Assembly (NCBI RefSeq): GCF_000444135.1 | Contig: NZ_ATDK01000564.1 | Span: 1 to 47,215, forward strand | Direction: 5' to 3' | Source of the DNA: Pseudomonas avellanae BPIC 631 | GTDB taxonomy: Bacteria; Pseudomonadota; Gammaproteobacteria; Pseudomonadales; Pseudomonadaceae | Length of the DNA stretch: 47,215 nucleotides | Shown here: one piece after another, positions 26,339 through 35,513 of the stretch | Position numbering within the stretch: position 1 is the stretch's first letter | How the letters are laid out: every line of letters starts with the position of its first letter | Program-made: the position numbers and the translations under genes | The notes under the pieces: model-generated | The model's input: the letters and a program-made list of their open reading frames with translations, nothing else | What the model was told of the DNA's origin: nothing | The model's database searches: none

Positions 26339-27037
26339 ATGAGCAACGTCGACCGCGCAGAAATCGCCAAATTCGAGGCCCTGGCCCATCGCTGGTGGGA
26401 CCGCGAAAGCGAATTCAAGCCGCTGCATGACATCAACCCGTTGCGCGTCAACTGGATTGACGAGCGCGTCAACCTGGCAGGCAAGAAGGTGCTGGACGTC
26501 GGCTGTGGCGGCGGCATCCTCAGCGAAGCAATGGCCCTGCGCGGTGCAACCGTCACCGGTATCGACATGGGCGAGGCACCGTTGGCCGTCGCGCAACTGC
26601 ACCAGTTGGAGTCAGGCGTCAGCGTCGAATACCGGCAGATCACCGCTGAAGACCTGGCCGAAGAAATGCCCGAGCAGTTCGACGTGGTGACGTGCCTGGA
26701 AATGCTCGAGCACGTGCCCGACCCCTCTTCGGTGATTCGCGCCTGCCACCGCATGGTCAAGCCCGGCGGCCAGGTGTTTTTCTCGACCATCAACCGCAAC
26801 CCGAAGGCCTATCTGTTTGCCGTGGTGGGGGCGGAATATATTCTCAACCTGCTGCCACGCGGCACCCATGATTTCAAGAAATTCATCCGCCCGTCCGAAC
26901 TGGGTGCCTGGAGCCGCGATGCAGGCCTGCAGGTCAAGGACATCATCGGCCTGACCTACAACCCGCTGACCAAGCATTACAAGCTGGCCTCCGACGTTGA
27001 CGTCAACTACATGATCCAGACCCTGCGGGAGGCCTAA
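26339..27037 (+). CDS. ubiG: ubiquinone biosynthesis O-methyltransferase
   Basis: A 232-residue SAM-dependent enzyme that performs both O-methylations of ubiquinone synthesis. The SAM motif [13 protein letters not shown] is near residue 50, with [12 protein letters not shown] and [21 protein letters not shown] further on. The start [13 protein letters not shown] has AGAGGG upstream and is preferred over the frame adding seven residues. The stop is 3 bases before mupP, so the two are co-transcribed. Confidence 0.97.
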   Translation: MSNVDRAEIAKFEALAHRWWDRESEFKPLHDINPLRVNWIDERVNLAGKKVLDVGCGGGILSEAMALRGATVTGIDMGEAPLAVAQLHQLESGVSVEYRQITAEDLAEEMPEQFDVVTCLEMLEHVPDPSSVIRACHRMVKPGGQVFFSTINRNPKAYLFAVVGAEYILNLLPRGTHDFKKFIRPSELGAWSRDAGLQVKDIIGLTYNPLTKHYKLASDVDVNYMIQTLREA

Positions 27038-27040
27038 GCC

Positions 27041-27712
27041 ATGCGCTTGAGAGCGGTTTTATTCGACATGGATGGCACTTTGCTCGACACCGCGCCGGAC
27101 TTTATCGCCATTGCTCAGGCGATGCTGGCTGACCGCGGCCTGCCTGCCGTCGCCGACAAACTGATCCGCGACGAGATTTCCGGCGGCGCCAGGGCCATGG
27201 TCTCCGCGACCTTTGGGCTGTCGCCGCAAGCGCCGCAATTCGAGGCACTGCGCCTGGAGTTTCTGGAGCGCTATCAACGTGACTGCGCTGCGCACAGCAA
27301 GCTGTTCGACGGCATGGCCGAGTTGCTGGCCGACATTGAAAAGGCCGGATTGATCTGGGGCGTGGTGACCAACAAGCCGGTGCGCTTCGCCCAGCCGATC
27401 ATGGAGCAACTCGGCCTGGCCGAACGTTCTGCCGTGCTGATCTGCCCGGACCACGTCACGCACAGCAAGCCGCACCCCGAGCCGATGATTCTGGCCTGCA
27501 AGATGCTCGATCTGGACCCGGCCAGCGTTCTGTTTGTGGGTGATGACCTGCGTGACATTGAGTCCGGACGGGATGCGGGCACCAAAACCGCTGCCGTGCG
27601 CTACGGCTACATCCACCCCGACGACAACCCGGACCACTGGGGTGCAGACGTGGTAGTCGATCACCCGCTCGAGCTGCGCAAGGTGCTGGATAACGCACTG
27701 TGCAGCTGCTGA
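27041..27712 (+). CDS. mupP: N-acetylmuramic acid 6-phosphate phosphatase MupP
   Basis: A 223-residue HAD phosphatase of the phosphoglycolate-phosphatase group. Motifs are [22 protein letters not shown] and [10 protein letters not shown]. In pseudomonads the gene directly after ubiG is MupP, which dephosphorylates MurNAc-6-P in the recycling route that bypasses MurA and lowers fosfomycin sensitivity. It was long annotated as gph. The position after ubiG and the length agree with MupP; a general phosphoglycolate phosphatase cannot be excluded by sequence alone. Confidence 0.88.
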   Translation: MRLRAVLFDMDGTLLDTAPDFIAIAQAMLADRGLPAVADKLIRDEISGGARAMVSATFGLSPQAPQFEALRLEFLERYQRDCAAHSKLFDGMAELLADIEKAGLIWGVVTNKPVRFAQPIMEQLGLAERSAVLICPDHVTHSKPHPEPMILACKMLDLDPASVLFVGDDLRDIESGRDAGTKTAAVRYGYIHPDDNPDHWGADVVVDHPLELRKVLDNALCSC

Positions 27713-27739
27713 GCCATACCGCCACACGCGAGGCCCTTC

Positions 27740-28471
27740 ATGCTTGATTACTCCGCGCACCCGGAACTGCTCAAGGGCCGGGTCATTATGGTCACCGGCG
27801 CGGCTCGCGGCATCGGTGCCGCCGCCGCCAGAGCCTATTCTGCGCACGGCGCAAGTGTCGTGCTGCTGGGCCGAACCGAGGCCAGCCTTGCCGAGGTCAG
27901 TGACCAGATAAAGAGCGCAGGTCAGCCGCAACCGCTGATCATTGCGCTGGATCTGGAAAGCGCCATGGCGCAGCAGTACCGCGAGCTGGCAACTCGGGTC
28001 GAGCATGAGTTCGGCCGTCTTGACGGCTTGCTGCACAACGCGTCGGTCATCGGTCCGCGCACGCCGCTGGAGCAATTGCCTGACGAAGACTTCATGCACG
28101 TCAACGTCAACGCCACCTTCATGCTCACCCGCGCATTGCTGCCATTGCTCAAGCGCTCGGAAGACGCTTCGATAGCCTTCACTTCCAGCAGCGTCGGCCG
28201 CAAGGGACGCGCGAACTGGGGCGCGTATGGCGTCTCCAAATTCGCCACCGAAGGCCTGATGCAAACCCTTGCAGATGAGCTTGAGGGCGTTACGGCCGTG
28301 CGCGCCAACAGCATCAACCCAGGCGCGACACGCACGGGCATGCGAGCGCAGGCTTACCCCGATGAAAACCCGCTGAACAACCCTGCCCCCGAGGACATCA
28401 TGCCGGTCTATCTGTACCTGATGGGCCCCGACAGCAAAGGCATCAACGGTCAGGCCCTGAATGCCCAGTAA
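27740..28471 (+). CDS. YciK-like short-chain dehydrogenase
   Basis: A 243-residue classical SDR. It carries the cofactor motif VTGAARGIGAAAA, NAS in LLHNASVIGP, Ser in FTSSSVGRKG and the YGVSK catalytic pair, followed by NSINPGATRTGMRAQA. The substrate is unknown; E. coli YciK is the closest family member I recognise. It follows mupP after 27 bases and probably shares its transcript. Confidence 0.88.
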   Translation: MLDYSAHPELLKGRVIMVTGAARGIGAAAARAYSAHGASVVLLGRTEASLAEVSDQIKSAGQPQPLIIALDLESAMAQQYRELATRVEHEFGRLDGLLHNASVIGPRTPLEQLPDEDFMHVNVNATFMLTRALLPLLKRSEDASIAFTSSSVGRKGRANWGAYGVSKFATEGLMQTLADELEGVTAVRANSINPGATRTGMRAQAYPDENPLNNPAPEDIMPVYLYLMGPDSKGINGQALNAQ

Positions 28472-28526
28472 GTGAAAACAGGCAGAATCGAACACAGGCA
28501 GAACTAAAAATCGAAGCACGCTTTCG

Positions 28527-28542
28527 TGACAGAAAACTGTCA
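28527..28542. promoter_or_regulatory. inverted repeat upstream of the diguanylate cyclase gene
   Basis: TGACAG and CTGTCA (28527-28532, 28537-28542) flank AAAA, a perfect palindrome in the 246-bp gap before the GGDEF gene. The right half continues CTGTCATAAAAG CTG, which recalls a PhoB half-site, but the second half and spacing do not match a PHO box. It is an operator candidate only. Confidence 0.35.
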
Positions 28543-28717
28543 TAAAAGCTGTTTTCAAGGCATTTCCAGGTCAATGATTTGCCACAAAACGTTCACTGTC
28601 AGAGAGCTGGCGTCAGCTAAACCACTGATTTTAATAAGTCCAGCCAAAAGTGAACCGAATGGCGTGAGGTCCCCTCTAACCGAGCCAAGCCTACATTATG
28701 TGCTGAGGAGCGAAGAG

Positions 28718-29644
28718 ATGAATTTTCCTACCCAGACCCATGCAATCGATTTCGATACGGCTGAACTGCAACGCCTCGGTTTTCGAAACCGACCCGATGC
28801 CGTCCTCCCGCCCCCGTCACTGCCCGAGCTGGTCTACCAGCTTGGGCGACAACTGCAGACCAGCCTGGAAGCCGAGCGGATACTGACCCTTTTCTTTCAG
28901 GGCGTGCAGCGCTTCCTGCCATTAAATGGCCTGGCCTACCGACATGTTGAGAGCGACCTGCACCTGCGTCTGGGCGAAATGTCATCCGACAGCGCCAGCT
29001 TTCACCTGCGCCACGAGGGCAAGTGCATCGGCGAACTGGAGTTTCAAGGCGCAAAGCCTTTTGATACCCGGCAGCTGAGCGACCTCGAGTCTCTGCTGGT
29101 GTGCCTGGTCTACCCGCTGCTCAATGCACTGCTGTACCGCATTGCCACGCAGACCGCACTGCGCGACCCGCTGACCAGTACCGGCAACCGCATCGCGATG
29201 GATCAGAGCCTGGCTCGTGAAATAGAAATTTCGAGCCGCCACAAGCAACCGCTGTCACTGCTGATGCTGGATATCGATCATTTCAAGAAAGTGAACGATG
29301 AATACGGCCATCACACCGGCGACGACGTGCTGAAAACCGTGGCGCAAAGCCTGAAAGCGCAGCTGCGCAATATTGATCGGGTGTTCCGTTATGGCGGCGA
29401 AGAGTTCGTGGTGATTCTTTCCAACACGGGCGCCACGGCGGCCGAACTGATCGGCGAGCGCCTGCGTCAGGCGGTGCGCAACCTTGAGTTTTGCGAACTT
29501 GACCCGGCACTGACCATGACTGTCAGCCTGGGCTGCTCGACACTGCTGCCGACGGAAACCGCCGACAGCCTGCTGCGCCGGGCAGACAACGCTCTGTACG
29601 TCGCCAAACGCGAAGGCCGCAACCGTCTCGCCATGGCCAGCTAG
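28718..29644 (+). CDS. diguanylate cyclase (GGDEF)
   Basis: A 308-residue cytoplasmic protein. Residues about 40-145 form a GAF-like sensor region without membrane segments. The GGDEF domain occupies about 150-305 with DPLTSTGNR, LMLDIDHFKKVND and active site RYGGEEFVV. An inhibitory site RNID sits exactly five residues before GGEEF, so product inhibition is expected. GAGGAG (28705-28710) lies 7 bases before the ATG at 28718, which fixes the start over an open frame that runs 64 codons further upstream. It converges with undA. Confidence 0.93.
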   Translation: MNFPTQTHAIDFDTAELQRLGFRNRPDAVLPPPSLPELVYQLGRQLQTSLEAERILTLFFQGVQRFLPLNGLAYRHVESDLHLRLGEMSSDSASFHLRHEGKCIGELEFQGAKPFDTRQLSDLESLLVCLVYPLLNALLYRIATQTALRDPLTSTGNRIAMDQSLAREIEISSRHKQPLSLLMLDIDHFKKVNDEYGHHTGDDVLKTVAQSLKAQLRNIDRVFRYGGEEFVVILSNTGATAAELIGERLRQAVRNLEFCELDPALTMTVSLGCSTLLPTETADSLLRRADNALYVAKREGRNRLAMAS

Positions 29645-29674
29645 CACCCCACTCCCCGCCTTCTCGCCCAGTTC

Positions 29675-30460
29675 CTACATTTCCAGTGCGGCAACCCGCC
29701 CACGTGGAGACTTTACTTTGTCCAGCTGCATGCAGCGTTCAAGGAACAGGTACATGTAGTCGTAGCTTTTGGTAACAGCCTGACGCAACTCGGCCTGCAA
29801 TTGAAGACTCGGCTTGTTACCCACCAGCGTGCAAATGATCTCGAGCGCCTCCCAAGGGTGCGCGTCATCGTACTGTGCGTGCATCTTGAGCCACTTCATG
29901 GACTTCTTGCGGGTCTCTTCCGCAAATGCCTCAGCGTACACGCCGGTGGAGCAGACCACCGCCGACCACTCGCCGGTCGCCCCCTCAATGGCGTAATTGG
30001 TGGCCGCCATCGCAACGGCCAGGGAGTCGGAAGAGCTGGTCTGCCAGCACCAATGGCTCAGCGCGTGCAGTTCAGGGGCCACCCGCTGATCGTGGAGATC
30101 TTCAAGCGTCACGTCATGGGCCGCACACCAGTTCACCCAGTAGTCGGCATGATTGAGTTCGACACGAATATTGCGCATCAGCCAGCGCCGCGCCATGTCT
30201 TCGCCAGGGTGACGACCAAAGCGCGTCTTGGTGAGATTCTTGGCCATGTACACAGCAAATTGCTCGACGACTGGCCATCCGCCGATCAGGTACTGACGCA
30301 TGATCTGCGGGCTCAGCTTCGCGTCACGCATCTGCTGGTACAACTCGTGCTCGACCACCCGCGCCTTTGCGGGACTGCAATCGTTGATCAACTGCTGCGC
30401 CCAGTCCGGGTAACTGCTGGCTTCCATGAGCGGACCGGTTCTCTCGAAAGTGTCGATCAC
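29675..30460 (-). CDS. undA: UndA, medium-chain fatty-acid decarboxylase making 1-undecene
   Basis: A 261-residue non-heme iron oxidase of the heme-oxygenase-like (TenA/PqqC-type) fold. Known UndA turns lauric acid, O2 and an electron source into the volatile alkene 1-undecene. The metal ligands fall at the numbering of the characterised enzyme: Glu101 and His104 in VELNHADYW, Glu159 in YAIEGATGE, and His194, Asp198 and His201 in the HxxxDxxH of KMHAQYDDAHPW. The start is GTG at 30460 with AGGAG 8 bases upstream. It is 30 bases downstream of the GGDEF/EAL gene on the same strand. Older annotations call it a TenA family regulator, which is misleading. Confidence 0.9.
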   Translation of the reverse strand: MIDTFERTGPLMEASSYPDWAQQLINDCSPAKARVVEHELYQQMRDAKLSPQIMRQYLIGGWPVVEQFAVYMAKNLTKTRFGRHPGEDMARRWLMRNIRVELNHADYWVNWCAAHDVTLEDLHDQRVAPELHALSHWCWQTSSSDSLAVAMAATNYAIEGATGEWSAVVCSTGVYAEAFAEETRKKSMKWLKMHAQYDDAHPWEALEIICTLVGNKPSLQLQAELRQAVTKSYDYMYLFLERCMQLDKVKSPRGRVAALEM

Positions 30461-30490
30461 TGTGTATCTCCTTATAAGGGTTTCAACTGA

Positions 30491-32947
30491 TTAACGTAGC
30501 GTTCCTGGCGCGCCGAACATCAAGGGGTCAGGCCGTACGGGTTGAATGTACAGACTCTCACACGTGAACAATTCAGGGCGCGCAATCAGATAGCCCTGTG
30601 CAAAATCCACGCCCATCTCCTGCAATGCAGACTCTACCTGCGGCGTTTCCACGTACTCTGCGATGGTGCGCTTACCCATCACATGACCGATATTGTTGAT
30701 GACTTCGACCATGGCCTTGTTGATCGGATTGTCGAGCATGTCCTTTACAAAACTGCCATCAATTTTCAAAAAGTCCACGGGCAGATGCTTGAGGTAGGCA
30801 AACGAGGACATGCCTGAACAGAAGTCATCCAGGGAAAACTGACAGCCCAGCGCCTTCAATTCATTGATGAAACGGACGGCGCTGTCCAGGTCTGCAATGG
30901 CGCTGGTTTCAGTGATCTCGAAGCAGATCATTTCCGGCGCCACAGCAAAGGTCTTGAACTGCTGTTTCAGGTATTCGAGAAAAGTATCATCTCCAATACT
31001 TGAACCCGACAAATTTATAGCACACAGCGCTTGCGGCACCTGATGCTGGTCATCGCTCTGGCATTGAGCGATGACTTTGAAGACGTTCTGCACCACCCAA
31101 CGGTCCAGCGTGGTCATCAGCCCATAGCGCTCGGCGGCCGGAATGAAGTTGTCCGGAACAACCATGCGCCCGGACTCGTCACGCAGGCGCAGGAGGATTT
31201 CAATGTGGCGCACCTCGTTGCCCTGATCCTTGATCGAAGCGATTTCCTGCGCATAAAGGCAGAAGCGATTTTCATCCATTGCCATGTGCAAGCGCTGTAT
31301 CCAGGCCATTTCGCCGAAACGCATCGACAGGGTCAGATCGTCGACGCTGTAGACCTGAACCCGGTTACGGCCCTTCTCCTTGGCCATGTAGCAGGCCATG
31401 TCGGCAGCAGACAGCGACCCCTCCAGCGTGGCGGGCGTGTCGCCAAGGTGCACCAGACCAATGCTGACAGTGGTCATGAATGGCCGGCCTTTCCACATGA
31501 AATGCAGGCCCTGGACAATCTCGCGCAACGCCTCGGCAATGTCGTGCGCGGTGCTGGCGGTGCAGTCGACCAGCAGCACGCCAAATTCGTCACCGCCCAG
31601 CCGGGCCAGCGTGTCACCGTCGCGCAAGCCCTGCGGCAAGGCCCGACAGAGCTGGCGCAACAGCTCGTCACCTGCGGCATGGCCGCCGGTGTCGTTGACC
31701 AGCTTGAACTGGTCGAGGTCGAGAAACATCAGGCAGTGACTGCCGGTAGTGCTGTCATCGAGCACCTGTTGCAGGCGGCGCTCGAACTCACTGCGATTGA
31801 CCAGCCCGGTCAATGGATCATGAGCGGCCTGCCATGACAGGTCAGCGATGTACTGCCGTTCCTGAGTCATGTCATGCAGCACCAGCACCGCGCCGCTGAC
31901 CACCCCTTCGGTGTAGATAGGCGTACCGACCAGCGCCACCGAGACCGTGCTGCCATCCAGCCGCTGGATCAGCTTGCTGTCGGCGCTGCCGCCCTTGAGC
32001 TTGCCGGTGACAATCTGGTCAATGAGCGTCGAACTGTCTTTCTGATCGTTTTCATCCAGCAGGTTGAACAATGCCGCCAGAGGCAGGCCGCTGGCCTGAG
32101 TGCTTTTCCAGTGCGTCAGGCCTTCGGCAGCGGGGTTCATGTACACAATAGTGCCGGCCACATCGATGGTGATCACCCCGTCGCCGATAGACTCGAGGGT
32201 AATCTGAGCGCGCTCTTTCTCCAGTTGCAAGGCATCGGCAAACAAGCGCCGCTGGACGATCAGGCGGCGCACGCGCAACAGCGCGAGAAGAATCAGCACG
32301 ACAGCGGTGAACAGATTGACCGCCATCAGCAGATTGAGAATAAACCTCGAACCTTCGCCCAGCGCATCGCTGAATGCCTTGGCCGCAGGCGTTACACCTT
32401 CGTTGATGACGTTGATCTGCACGCGCCACTGATCGACCTCGGCGGAGGTCACATCGCCCTGGCTGACCCGGTGGTGAATATGCAGTGCAAGCTCGTTGAG
32501 CTGCGTGAGGTAGCTGTCGCCCACCGCCCAATAATGAATGGCTTGTTTCATGAAGCTGAAGTTGTGGAAGTTCAGGTACATCCAGATGATGCCATTCACA
32601 TCATCCGGGTGATTGCCGCCCTGAATGATCCCTGCACGGGCGTCTGAAAGCGACGGAATAGGTTGGTCAAGCGCCTTGCGCAGCGCTTGGCCACCCTGTG
32701 GCACAGCGAGGGCGTTCTGGTATTTCAGGTAGTCACGTTCATCGTGGGTATTGGCGTACAGGCTCAGATAGTGGATAGCGTCTTTCTGACCCTTGGACCA
32801 GAGACTCTCACCCGCCACGTAGCTGCGCACCGCAGACATGGTGTAGAGGCTGACACACCCCAACAACGCCTGAAACAGTGCGACGGCAATAAAAGGCCAC
32901 ACGATGCCCAGCAGACGGGGCTTGGAGAAGGTCCATGCTTGCTTCAT
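30491..32947 (-). CDS. membrane GGDEF-EAL cyclic-di-GMP protein with PAS domain
   Basis: An 818-residue inner-membrane protein. Two membrane helices (about residues 12-37 and 205-230) enclose a periplasmic helical sensor region. A PAS domain follows (about 245-360), then GGDEF (about 375-530) with LARLGGDEFGV intact and the inhibitory site RDGD five residues before it. The EAL domain (about 550-800) reads EILLRL instead of EALLR, DDFCSGMSS for the DDFG loop, KIDGSF and AEYVET; the metal-binding Glu, Asn, Glu, Asp-Asp, Lys and Glu are kept, so phosphodiesterase activity is possible. ATG at 32947 was chosen; a GTG nine bases upstream is the alternative. undA follows after 30 bases. Confidence 0.9.
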   Translation of the reverse strand: MKQAWTFSKPRLLGIVWPFIAVALFQALLGCVSLYTMSAVRSYVAGESLWSKGQKDAIHYLSLYANTHDERDYLKYQNALAVPQGGQALRKALDQPIPSLSDARAGIIQGGNHPDDVNGIIWMYLNFHNFSFMKQAIHYWAVGDSYLTQLNELALHIHHRVSQGDVTSAEVDQWRVQINVINEGVTPAAKAFSDALGEGSRFILNLLMAVNLFTAVVLILLALLRVRRLIVQRRLFADALQLEKERAQITLESIGDGVITIDVAGTIVYMNPAAEGLTHWKSTQASGLPLAALFNLLDENDQKDSSTLIDQIVTGKLKGGSADSKLIQRLDGSTVSVALVGTPIYTEGVVSGAVLVLHDMTQERQYIADLSWQAAHDPLTGLVNRSEFERRLQQVLDDSTTGSHCLMFLDLDQFKLVNDTGGHAAGDELLRQLCRALPQGLRDGDTLARLGGDEFGVLLVDCTASTAHDIAEALREIVQGLHFMWKGRPFMTTVSIGLVHLGDTPATLEGSLSAADMACYMAKEKGRNRVQVYSVDDLTLSMRFGEMAWIQRLHMAMDENRFCLYAQEIASIKDQGNEVRHIEILLRLRDESGRMVVPDNFIPAAERYGLMTTLDRWVVQNVFKVIAQCQSDDQHQVPQALCAINLSGSSIGDDTFLEYLKQQFKTFAVAPEMICFEITETSAIADLDSAVRFINELKALGCQFSLDDFCSGMSSFAYLKHLPVDFLKIDGSFVKDMLDNPINKAMVEVINNIGHVMGKRTIAEYVETPQVESALQEMGVDFAQGYLIARPELFTCESLYIQPVRPDPLMFGAPGTLR

Positions 32948-33070
32948 GGGTTTCACGTCACCACATGCCTGAATAAACGTCTAGCGCAGAGACTAGGCTA
33001 AATTCGTCAATGATGGCAGGTGATTCTCCCGCAATTAAGCCAACCTGTGCGCTGATCGAGGCAATACCCA

Positions 33071-34885
33071 TCAGATTTGTTGCAGATGTCCGTACAGCTT
33101 GGCGTAAAGACCTTCATCGGCAATCAGCTGCTGATGGTCGCCGTCTTCGACGATTCGCCCGCCGTCGAACACCAGCACCCGGTCCGCCTGCTTAACGGCT
33201 GACAGACGATGGGCGATGATCAGTGTCGTGCGGCTGCACAGAAACCGCGCCAGGGCCTGATGCAGGTTGAACTCGGTGGCGGCGTCCAGCGCCGAGGTCG
33301 CTTCATCGAGGATGACCACTTTCGGATCGGACAACACCATGCGCGCGATGGCCAGGCGCTGGCGCTGCCCGCCAGACAGGCGCACGCCGGAACGCCCCAG
33401 TACGCTGTCCAGGCCTTGCGGCAGGTCACGCAGTTGCGCAACCTCCAGCGCCCGCCAGCAGGCTTCATCGCTGCAGTCACGGCCCATGGTCAGGTTGGCG
33501 CGCACGGTATCGTTGAACAGTGCCGGATGCTGCAAGACCACAGCGACGTTCTCACGCACCGTGTCCATACCGATATCCTGCTGGCTGACGCCGCCGAAGC
33601 GGATGACTCCGGTGCGCGCCGTGTACAGGCCCAGCAGCAACTGCACCAGGGTGCTCTTGCCGCCACCACTGGCACCGACAATGGCGACCTTCTCGCCCGG
33701 CGCAATGCTCAGGTTCAGTTGGTCCAGCACCAGATCCTCGCCATAGCCGAAACTCAGGCCGCGCACCTCGACACTCACCGTCTCGCGCCCCTTGAACGGG
33801 TCCGCGCCACCCGCGTAGTGCGGCTCGTCGGCACGCGCGAGCAGTTCGTTGATGCGCGTCAAAGCCCCGCCCGCCGCATAATAGGCGTACTGCAGGTTCA
33901 GCAATTGCTCAACCGGCGTCATCATGAACCACAGGTAACTGAAGACCGCGAGCATCTGCCCGATGGACAGGTCCGAGAACAGCACGGTGAGCATTGCCGC
34001 CGCGCGAAAGATGTCGATGCCGAACTGGAACAGCAGCCCGCTGGCCCGCCCGGAAGCGTCGCTTTTCCACTGTGAATTGATCGCGTAATCGCGAACTTCC
34101 TGCGCTTTTGCGCCCAGACGGCCGAGAAAAAAACCCTGCCGGTTGCCTGCCCTGACCTCCTGAATCGCATCCAGCGTTTCGCTCAGCGCCTGAGTGAACC
34201 GCGAGGTGCTGTCGTTTTCCAGTTTCTTGACGTGTTTTACCCGCTTGCCCAGCTTCACCGTGAGCAGAATCACCAGCGGGTTGAAGAGCATGATCAGCAG
34301 GGCCAGCTTCCAGTGCATCCACATCAGGATGCCCGCCGTGCCGGCCAGGGTCAGCGTGGACACCAGCAGGCGACTGAGGGTCTCGCCGACGAACTTGTCC
34401 AGCGTGTCCAGGTCGGTCACCAGATGCGTGGTGACGGTGCCGCTGCCCAGGCTTTCGTATTCGCGCAGGGAAATCCGCTTGAGGCGCTCGATCAGGCGCA
34501 GCCGGATGCGATAGACAATGTCCTTGGCCAGCCCGGCAAACAGCCGCGCCTGCAACACATTGAACACCAGCGCCCCGACCCGCAGCACCAGCGTCAGCAA
34601 GAGCATCAGGCCAATGTAACCCACAGCTTTTTGCAGGCTGTCAGGCAACAGGTGGTTCATGACGTTCAGGGCAGCGTCGCCGCGCCCCAGCAACACTTCG
34701 TCGACCAGCAACGGCAGCAACAACGGGATCGGCACGCTGCACAGGGTCGCCAGAACCGCGACACCATTGGCCAGCCACAGGGCTTTTTTATGACGCAGCG
34801 CAAGACGACGGATTTCGGCCCAGCTCAGCGTATCGCGATGGCCGACAGACGATGGGTGAGCACCTTCGGGCAAATCATCACGCAC
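33071..34885 (-). CDS. ABC exporter, fused membrane and ATPase domains
   Basis: A 604-residue half-transporter that should act as a homodimer. Six membrane helices lie in about residues 35-310. The ATPase domain (about 350-600) has Walker A GASGGGKST, signature LSGGQRQRLAIARM, Walker B VVILDEATSALD and the switch His in IIAHRLS. It belongs to the MsbA/multidrug exporter type; the substrate cannot be inferred. The start is taken as GTG 34885, which overlaps the end of the DsbA-like gene by 8 bases; the open frame to 34948 lies inside that gene. Confidence 0.88.
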   Translation of the reverse strand: MRDDLPEGAHPSSVGHRDTLSWAEIRRLALRHKKALWLANGVAVLATLCSVPIPLLLPLLVDEVLLGRGDAALNVMNHLLPDSLQKAVGYIGLMLLLTLVLRVGALVFNVLQARLFAGLAKDIVYRIRLRLIERLKRISLREYESLGSGTVTTHLVTDLDTLDKFVGETLSRLLVSTLTLAGTAGILMWMHWKLALLIMLFNPLVILLTVKLGKRVKHVKKLENDSTSRFTQALSETLDAIQEVRAGNRQGFFLGRLGAKAQEVRDYAINSQWKSDASGRASGLLFQFGIDIFRAAAMLTVLFSDLSIGQMLAVFSYLWFMMTPVEQLLNLQYAYYAAGGALTRINELLARADEPHYAGGADPFKGRETVSVEVRGLSFGYGEDLVLDQLNLSIAPGEKVAIVGASGGGKSTLVQLLLGLYTARTGVIRFGGVSQQDIGMDTVRENVAVVLQHPALFNDTVRANLTMGRDCSDEACWRALEVAQLRDLPQGLDSVLGRSGVRLSGGQRQRLAIARMVLSDPKVVILDEATSALDAATEFNLHQALARFLCSRTTLIIAHRLSAVKQADRVLVFDGGRIVEDGDHQQLIADEGLYAKLYGHLQQI

Positions 34886-35510
34886 TGGCGCCGCGCTCCA
34901 GCCATCGGCCCAGCAGGGGAGCAAGACTGGCAAGTGGCTGATAACCATTGGTCAGCAGCGCCAGTTGCCCATTGCGCTCGGCGAGCAGAGTCGGAAACCC
35001 GGCAATGCCCAGATCCTGCGCCCAGGCAAAATCTGCTGCCGTTGCCGCCTGCCGCTCGGGACTGTCAAATTCATCGGCAAACGCCTGGCGCGACAGGCCG
35101 GTCTGTTCGGCCAACTCAGCCAGCAAAGACGGGCGAGTCACGTCGCGGCCTTCGCTGTAAAAGGCCCGCTGGATCAGCCCGACCAGCGCCCAGGCGCGAT
35201 CCGGGTCGAGATGCCGGGCGGCAGTCACCGCCAGACAGGCCGGAGTCGTGTCATAGACAAAGCCTTCCGGCAGCGCGCCCTCAAGCCGGAATGTCTGGCC
35301 GGTGGCCTCTTCGACCGCCTGCCAGTGTTCAAGAATGTAACGGCGCTTGGCCGGTTCCAGCGCAGCGCTTTCAGCACGCAAACCGCCCATCACCAGATGC
35401 AACGGCACACCCGCCGCCCGAGCCTGTGCGACCAGCGCTTCGGCAACCGGAGCGAAACCCCAGCACCACGAACACATGGGGTCCATGACATAGATCAGGC
35501 GGGAAGACAT
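34878..35510 (-). CDS. DsbA-family thiol oxidoreductase, cytoplasmic type
   Basis: A 210-residue thioredoxin-fold protein with a DsbA helical insertion. The active site MDPMCSWCWGF sits at the very N-terminus and the cis-proline loop is GIAGFPTLL. There is no signal peptide, so unlike DsbA it should act in the cytoplasm, as FrnE-like proteins do. The gene begins 3 bases after the trhO stop and overlaps the ABC transporter gene, so the three form a tight operon. Confidence 0.87.
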   Translation of the reverse strand: MSSRLIYVMDPMCSWCWGFAPVAEALVAQARAAGVPLHLVMGGLRAESAALEPAKRRYILEHWQAVEEATGQTFRLEGALPEGFVYDTTPACLAVTAARHLDPDRAWALVGLIQRAFYSEGRDVTRPSLLAELAEQTGLSRQAFADEFDSPERQAATAADFAWAQDLGIAGFPTLLAERNGQLALLTNGYQPLASLAPLLGRWLERGASA

Positions 35511-35513
35511 GGC

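Noticed and set aside
28527..28555. A PHO box before the GGDEF gene
   Set aside because: Only one CTGTCAT half matches; the second half and the 4-base spacing do not.
27059..28558. A 499-codon minus-strand frame over mupP and the SDR
   Set aside because: It is antisense to two well-supported genes and has no recognisable domain.
29675..30460. TenA thiaminase or a transcriptional regulator
   Set aside because: The six metal ligands of UndA are all present at the right positions and there are no thiamine genes nearby.
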